Below the pieces are notes generated by a model. The model did not search any database. It saw only the letters and a program-made list of their open reading frames with translations, and was not told where the DNA came from. The translations under genes were made by a program, and so were the position numbers. From contig NC_092320.1 in assembly GCF_036785885.1 (NCBI RefSeq), positions 24,677,557-24,741,556 of the forward strand: 64,000 nucleotides of DNA, given 5' to 3'. This document shows positions 58,656 to 64,000 of this stretch, one piece after another; the first letter of the stretch is position 1, and every line of letters starts with the position of its first letter. The stretch is from Coffea arabica. Its lineage: Eukaryota; Streptophyta; Magnoliopsida; Gentianales; Rubiaceae.

Positions 58656-60329
58656 CTAAGCCTAATTCGGCCTCTATCATGGTGAACCAGAATCGGACAG
58701 AACTGAAGCATACAATTCCCAGAAATCTGGAATTTTGATACATTCAAGCTATAATTCACATTTCTATCTTAAAACCACCACTACTTTCTCCTTTACAAGA
58801 TTGTATACCATATAACACCTAACCAAAAGGAATTATAAGTAAATCAATCAAAACACTAACTTAAAATTCATCACTCCAATCATTAAAACCACTTGAAATA
58901 GGCATCACAAGCACAATTCTAAAGTTAATACCTAACTTAATCATGAGTAATGGAGAAAGAAAGGGTGATCAGCCATTATACCTCAAGACAAGAGCTTGCA
59001 AGAGTGATCCTCCACTTTTCCTTGAAATTTTTGGTTCCTTAAGCTTCCCAAGCTTCCAAACTAGTGATTAATCGGTTTAGTTTTTCTTGTTTGCACTCAA
59101 AAGGTTGGATTCAAGGTTGGAAATTGAAAACTCTCTTCACTCTTTTGCCTCTCCTTGCTCTCGGCCAAAACAGAAAAAAAATGGTGAAGAATGAAGTCAA
59201 ATGAAAGATAAGAAGGTAAGACATTGGCTTGGTCAAGGAACCATAGGTGGCCAACACTTGTCACCACCAAAACCAACTAAAATTTTGTTTTCTTTTCCTT
59301 GCATTTTGGGTCAAATATTTCGGCTATAAGGGCTGAGGATGAGGGAGATATTTTGCAACAACATCAAGGATATGTGATAGTAGGGAAGTGGTAGTCAAGT
59401 GGTGTGTTCAATCGGTAGTGATCGATACGCGTCGGTTTTAGCCGTTTTTCCTTAAATCGCGTATATTAGGGTTTTAACTTATAATTCACTAACTTATTAT
59501 TACCACTTCTAATCACACAGTTAATAGTATCTAAAACTCACTCTTAATCACCAAATTTGATCCACACTCCGTACTGAATAGTCACAATACGGAGAAACGT
59601 GAAAACCCTAATTCGCTCTAACTTGAAAACGGACAATGAAAACCCTTACTTCTATATTCATTTGCACTTATGGTGGGGTGATTGGGTAGTAAGGTTATTA
59701 TAAAGTAATAATTTCCAAGTAAAAGGAATTTTAAGAAAATGTGCGGGATTTTACAATTCCATTAAAAGTAGGGTTTCGATTAAAACATAAGAGATTTAAG
59801 AAAACCGATTAGTCACGGTTAACTAGGGTTTTTTTTTCTCTTTTTTTTTTTTTAGCATTTAGGGTCTTTAAAACAAAACAATGTCGTAAAATAAAACAAA
59901 GAAATCGTAATATCCGTTTTGAGACTACACAACAAGAGTATCTTAAAAGTTGGGGTATCACAAAGTCAGTTGTTACTTACTTTTTGTTCTTTGCTATTTG
60001 CACTTACCTTTCCTCACTTTTATTAACATGTTTTTCATTCCTTTATAATACACCTTGTACGCAAGCATAAAAGGCATTTATGGAATAAAAGTTTTATCTG
60101 TCTTTTCAAAGTACTTTTTTAATGGTACTTTTTTTGATTTGGACTGATTTTGTTATCAAAACCCTAACTTCAGAGAAGGTTAGTTAATTTTATAAACATC
60201 AAGAAAGGTCAATGAAATTGTGGAAACGGAGGCTTCTAAAATTATCCCTTGGATTAAACTTGTTTACGCTCGGATGAGGGCCTTTTTTGTCACCAACAGT
60301 GATAGTGGCACACAGATACAAACACAATA

Positions 60330-60560
60330 TCAAGTAGAAGCACTATAAATGTTCTTTCCCATTCAAATTTGTGTCCAAAAATTTATTTTTTGTTCATTTT
60401 ATTATGTTCGTGCCCATATTTACCATGTACGTGTCTACATCCTTTAGAGTAGTGTCTCTATCGCACGGTGCCGCGCTGTTAGCATACGTGATCCTAAACT
60501 GCACTACTCCCTAAGTCCCAACATTATCCATGCGATCGTCAGCATATATTCCATTCACTC
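60330..60560 (+). promoter_or_regulatory. Probable promoter of the aldolase-like gene
   Basis: CACTATAAATG at about 60343 is a TATA-like element. Pyrimidine-rich sequence with CTCCC and CTCTCC typical of plant transcription starts follows from about 60545. The Mutator-type MITE ends 80 bp upstream. Inferred from position and composition only. Confidence 0.35.
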
Positions 60561-60807
60561 CCATACCTCACCCACTCTCGGTTCTCTCCCTAATTCTCTG
60601 CCTTTCCATTTCAAATAAACAAGCACGCACAACAGAGGCAAATTGCGCGCCAAAACAGCACAAACAACACAGGATCAGCGCCAAGAAGAAGAAGAAAACG
60701 AAGTAGGGGGAAAAAAGCTGTGGAAGGAAAAGGAGGAGGAGGAGCCATCCCAGTCCGCCAGTGTCGTCATCTTCTAATCGGCTTCATCTGCTTCAACGAA
60801 AATTCTC
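60545..60807 (+). other. Probable 5' UTR exon of the aldolase-like gene
   Basis: CT-rich then purine-rich (AAGAAGAAGAAGAAAACGAAG) leader without a long ATG frame, ending at a plausible donor TCTCT|GTTAAG. The matching acceptor is CTCGTAACAG at 63512-63521. This would give a 2.7 kb leader intron, common in plants, but the exon could belong to another transcript. Confidence 0.4.
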
Positions 60808-61710
60808 TGTTAAGTTTCCTTATTGACCCTGTGATTTTCTTATGTTTAAAGTTCTGGTCTGCAGCACTTGTCTTGCCATGCTTTATCCTCATTTTTCTTG
60901 ATTCAATCGGTTTTAGATGGTTGAATTTGATCAAAATTTACTAGAATTCTTTGTTTTCTTTTGTCGAAATTTGCTGAATTTGTAAATGCTCATCATCTGT
61001 CTGTCAAAAGTCCCTCCTTGAAAATGAGAAGAATACTTCAAACCTTCTCTGTCGTTTTGGTGCAATTTTCGTTGTCTGTGTTTGTAGTCTACGTGCTTCT
61101 GTGGGTTTTGAAAATTGCGAACATTATCCTCAACTTTCCCTTATTTTGTGATTTGACCCCTGCTGTTTACCAAGTTTTCAATTGTTTACCAAACTTTCAA
61201 TTCATACTTTATTTCTTGATTCTCAATTAGCTCCCTAAGATTGGAAAAGTGAGTCTTGACTTTATTTGGCATTTCAATTGATCCTAGTTAGCTTTAACTA
61301 GTTATATTTAATGTCTGGAATTCATGTAAGCCCCATATAGGACGCAGGTTGTGTATTATAGTTGTTTCGCTTTCTGTATTTGCTCTTGCTTTACTTTGTG
61401 GAATGTAATCGTGCGTGTTTATAGCAGCGGAAGCTTGAAGGTTAGGCACTTTCCTTTATTTAGTTATCTATGTGTTATGCATTTTCATGTCTTTAAAAGT
61501 CTTTTTCTATTAATTAAATGCATGCTATTTTTTTAGTTTGAATTAACTAGAATTTTGGCTCTATTATTATAAGAACGCTAATTAATCTTGCACCCACTTT
61601 TCATCAAATGTAAGGAGGTTCTCAGGGCCGATACCTTGATTTTCTTTCCTCCCAACTAAGCACCTGAATCTACTTCTCTTGTTTTTGTAGAGTGTGTCAT
61701 CTAAATAAAC

Positions 61711-61834
61711 AATTTTGATCGTTTTCTATCTAAAAATTAAAAAGAAAAATTAACTTTTAGCTAAATGTATAGAATTTTGATCGTTTTCTATCTAAAAATT
61801 AAAAAGAAAAATTAACTTTTAGCTAAATGTATAG
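61711..61834. repeat. Perfect 62-bp tandem duplication
   Basis: 61711-61772 and 61773-61834 are identical base for base, starting AATTTTGATCGTTTTC. Identity suggests a recent event or assembly artefact. Confidence 0.95.
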
Positions 61835-62844
61835 AATTTTTTTTTGGTTAAGCAAAATGTATAGATGACTTGTTACATCTAGAACCCAATATTGAGTGGT
61901 GACTCCTTATTCTTGAAAATCCCGTTTCCTAGATTTTACTAGGTACTTGAATTGTCACATTTGCCAAGTCCAATCTTAGGCTCTTTTTCTGTTTTCTTTT
62001 GTTTTTGATTTATTTTATCAAGAACCAAAAATTTACTTTAATCTTCAACAACTCCTTTTTGCTTCCATTTTATTTTATTATTTTTTTTGAAAGGTATGCG
62101 ACGTGAGATCCTCAATCCCTTTGTTTAGTTATTCATTGAAAATGACGCAATTGTTGATTAAGGCTAGGATAGGTAAATTAAGGCAAAGGGCACGGCTGGT
62201 ATCCAAATTGCCCGTTTCCAGATGCCGGACGTTGGCTAAAAGGACTAAATTGACTAAATTGTTGAAACTTTAAAGTTTAGGAACTAAATTAGCTAGAATA
62301 TAAGTTTATGGATTAAATAAGTGATTTCCCCTTCTTTAATAGAACGTTTAATGGCATATAAGTTTCCTATGTAAACTACATGCATAGAGTGTGCAAGAAC
62401 CACAAGTTATCCTAAGCAACTACAGTTCAACTTTACTGTAGCTTCAACTTGCATGTAAATCCCTTAGTCACTAATGGAGAACAGAAGAGACAACAAAAAA
62501 TTAGTAAAAGAAAATTTGTAGGCTGGAACCACGATTCTCTCCCCTCCTCTCCCCAGCATGGTGCATCCTCTTCTATCCATTCCCCTGCCATGTACAAGCA
62601 CCCTTCTCCCCCTAATTTTCTCTAGAAGCTGGATCTACTCCAGGTTTGGCTTTACTCTTGCCAAACTTCAACTTAATACGGACATAAATTTTGAGTTGTA
62701 AAGTTGTCAGAATATTCTTAAAAGAACTATGGTTTGGGATTTTGTAATATGCAATATGGATTTCTAACTAGTTTTGATAGTTTGGTTAAAATCCCTAAGG
62801 AATTTAATGGGTAACGGGGTAATTTGCTCTGGATAGAGCACATT

Positions 62845-63205
62845 ACCTGATTGCCCACTAAACTTTTCAAATGGTATAATTTTGGCCACTCAACTTTTAA
62901 GAGTATGAAGTTACCCGCTCAACTTCCAAATGTGTATATTTTGGGCCATTTTGTCTACTTAGATCGTCAAGTCTGCCACATCTAAGGACTCACATGGATC
63001 ATGAGATATAATCGGAAGCAGACTTGACATCTAAGGACTCACATGGATCATGAGATATAATCGGAAGCTGACTTGACAATGAAAACAGACGGAATGGCCC
63101 AAAAATATACACGTTTGAGAGTTAAGTGGGTAACTTTACTATAAAAAGTTGAGTGGTTGAATCTATATCATTTCAAAAGTATAGGGGAAACCGGGTAATT
63201 TTCTC
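62845..63205. mobile_element. Palindromic (foldback) MITE with inner duplication
   Basis: The left arm (ATTACC...CACTAAACTTTTCAAATG, then GCCACTCAACTTTT, then GTGTATATTTTGGGCCATTT) reappears reverse-complemented on the right (63205 down to about 63085). Arms of ~120 bp are diverged but align over nearly their whole length. The centre holds a 49-bp tandem duplication (62979-63027, 63028-63076; one mismatch seen). Target duplication not resolved. Confidence 0.75.
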
Positions 63206-63551
63206 AATCTATTTTTCTTTTGCTTGATTGTTATTGGTAGAATGGGAGAAATGCTGATATGCTTTAAGAATCTATTCTCATTTTCCTTTTGAGAATGAGA
63301 GAGACTCTAAACATTACATCTAAATGATACAGTTCCACAATCTATCTTCAAAGTACTGAAACTTAGCTCAGGCCACTGGAATTGGAGAGAAGAGGGAGGA
63401 GGGGGCACTGTGCTTTGAAGAAGCAAGGAATAGCAGAGTTGTGGCCACTTCTGAATTGTTTTCCTTGGCTCAATTTTGTTTCTAGTCTTTTGTTTATATA
63501 TTTTTATTACTCTCGTAACAGGAAAGCTTTACAAAAAACCAAAGAGTCATA

Positions 63552-63766
63552 ATGGCTCTTGCAGCAAGCTTCACTTTGGCCTGTCCTTCTCTATCTCTAT
63601 CTTCAAGGACAAGAATTTCTTCATCTGGATCTTGTTATCCTCTCAGATGTTCGATCCAAAACTCTTCCCTCTCAGTTTCAGTGCCTGACACCACCATCTC
63701 CAAGTGCAACGAAACCTTGTCAGCAATTCAAAATTCCGGTATAATTGCTTGTCTTCGCGCTGAAAG
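63552..63766 (+). CDS. KDPG/KHG aldolase-like protein, first coding exon, plastid-targeted
   Basis: ATG at 63552 after an acceptor at 63521. Residues 1 to about 35 look like a chloroplast transit peptide (MALAASFTLACPSLSLSSRT, Ser-rich, almost no acidic residues). Residues ~53-70 read KCNETLSAIQNSGIIACLRA, the start of the KDPG/KHG aldolase barrel family (E..L..I..SGIIA.LR). The exon ends at donor GAAAG|GTAAAG after 71 codons plus two bases; the rest lies beyond the window. Family members cleave 2-keto-3-deoxy-6-phosphogluconate to pyruvate and glyceraldehyde 3-phosphate (Entner-Doudoroff type). The catalytic lysine would be in a later exon, so activity cannot be judged here. Confidence 0.8.
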
Positions 63767-64000
63767 GTAAAGTCCTATAACCTATAATCTCCATTTTTTA
63801 TTTTTTTTGTCTTCCCATAAGTTTCAGGCCTATATGAATCCACGTAAAATATAGGCATTTATAAATTTCTAAGGACAATATTAGTATATCACTTGAGCAT
63901 AGTATTCTATGTGGCGCAAAAGGTGTTTAGAAGCATGCTTTTGAGATTTTTTCAAAGCATTTTCCTAAAAAGTGCGATCAGAGCCTTTGCCTCCAGTAAT
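63767..64000 (+). other. Intron 1 of the aldolase-like gene, cut by window end
   Basis: Begins GTAAAG and is AT-rich (about 70% A+T by eye) with no continuing frame. Its acceptor is outside the window. Confidence 0.6.

Larger units (their letters stand above)
56690..58981 (-). other. Predicted intron inside solo LTR
   Basis: Donor TGTCTTGAG|GTATAATGG and acceptor TTGTTTTCCTTAATAG|GGG on the minus strand. Modules, box and hairpin lie inside. Confidence 0.45.
56357..59962 (-). mobile_element. Solo LTR, gypsy type, 3606 bp
   Basis: Perfect target duplication AAGTC (56352-56356 and 59963-59967). Minus strand begins TGTGATACCCCAAC and ends GAAGCGTCACA. The ends differ from the other families, but the interior has the same plan: predicted intron 58981-56690, four modules (57795-58655), GTGTACTTTATCTCACTCG at about 57362, and hairpin GTTGACACTCCGTCAAC at 56876-56892. 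A three-unit 47/48-bp repeat (57188-57330) and ACGGTC-rich runs lie in between. Confidence 0.93.
55714..60248. mobile_element. Mutator-type MITE, ~0.92 kb, split by a solo LTR
   Basis: Perfect 9-bp target duplication TTGGATTAA (55705-55713 and 60249-60257), the length made by Mutator-like transposases. The left end is TGGATAATTTCAGAAACCTC; the right end reverse-complements to GGGATAATTTTAGAAGCCTC. Without the 3606-bp LTR and its 5-bp duplication it is about 924 bp. The minus-strand frame at 56056-56356 has no recognisable domain and I do not call it a gene. Confidence 0.8.
60808..63521 (+). other. Probable leader intron; non-coding
   Basis: AT-rich, with no convincing coding exon on either strand. 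It holds the perfect 62-bp tandem duplication and the palindromic MITE listed below. The acceptor at 63521 follows a T-rich tract (TTTTTATTACTCTCGTAACAG is 21 bases, positions 63501-63521). Confidence 0.4.

Noticed and set aside
60720..61536. Short plus-strand frames upstream of the aldolase exon
   Set aside because: The first begins with GTG rather than ATG; the others have intron-like composition and no domain.

Overview
The window is plant nuclear DNA from a eudicot-like angiosperm. It is AT-rich, with introns of plant type, Ty3/gypsy retrotransposons primed by initiator tRNA-Met, MITEs, an EPF-type C2H2 zinc-finger relic, a B3-domain relic and the first exon of a plastid-targeted KDPG-aldolase-like gene. 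I cannot name the species. Most of the 64 kb is nested transposable elements; the aldolase exon at the far right is the only gene that looks intact.

Layout. Positions 1-9875 hold a decayed head-to-tail retroelement on the minus strand. It resembles an endogenous pararetrovirus: both copies of a ~0.98 kb direct repeat contain the same 15-nt tRNA-iMet primer site, which does not fit an LTR element. It carries a duplicated tRNA-derived SINE-like insert and a 3.0 kb solo LTR (6746-9758). Positions 11.0-12.4 kb hold relics of a B3-domain gene. A complete but decayed chromodomain-type gypsy element lies at 12482-23247 (minus strand, TSD TATAT), with an extra coiled-coil ORF ahead of gag. An RPA70-like OB-fold pseudogene (minus strand) is split by insertions: its first recognisable exon is near 47.9 kb and the rest lies at 23.8-25.5 kb plus a fragment at 28.87 kb. 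The insertions are a solo LTR (25463-28859, TSD CCTTG) and a gag-only gypsy element (28897-47348). The latter has itself received a solo-LTR-like element (29058-33968, which contains another solo LTR, 29756-32937, TSD ATTAA) and a very young non-coding element, 34922-42328 (TSD TCCAT), whose 3427-bp LTRs flank only 553 bp. Further right are a tandem duplication (48.2-49.0 kb), a broken zinc-finger gene (50.7-51.4 kb), several MITEs, a 1.9 kb solo-LTR-like element, a Mutator-type MITE with 9-bp TSD split by a 3.6 kb solo LTR (56357-59962, TSD AAGTC), and the promoter, probable leader intron and first coding exon of the aldolase gene.

Main unexpected signal. The large LTRs share an internal plan although their ends and lengths differ. 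Each has a plausible splice donor about 0.6-1.1 kb from its start and a strong acceptor resembling TTTTCCTTACAG 0.3-0.7 kb from its end, so each could carry a 1.4-2.7 kb intron. In most families the intron contains two to four degenerate copies of a ~100-bp module (ATGAAAGTTGTAG ... CTCAATCGGA ...) in a conserved order. They are followed by short conserved boxes, including the hairpin GTTGACGGAGTGTCAAC. Related modules also occur in a second LTR type with different ends. All splice sites are predictions from sequence alone.
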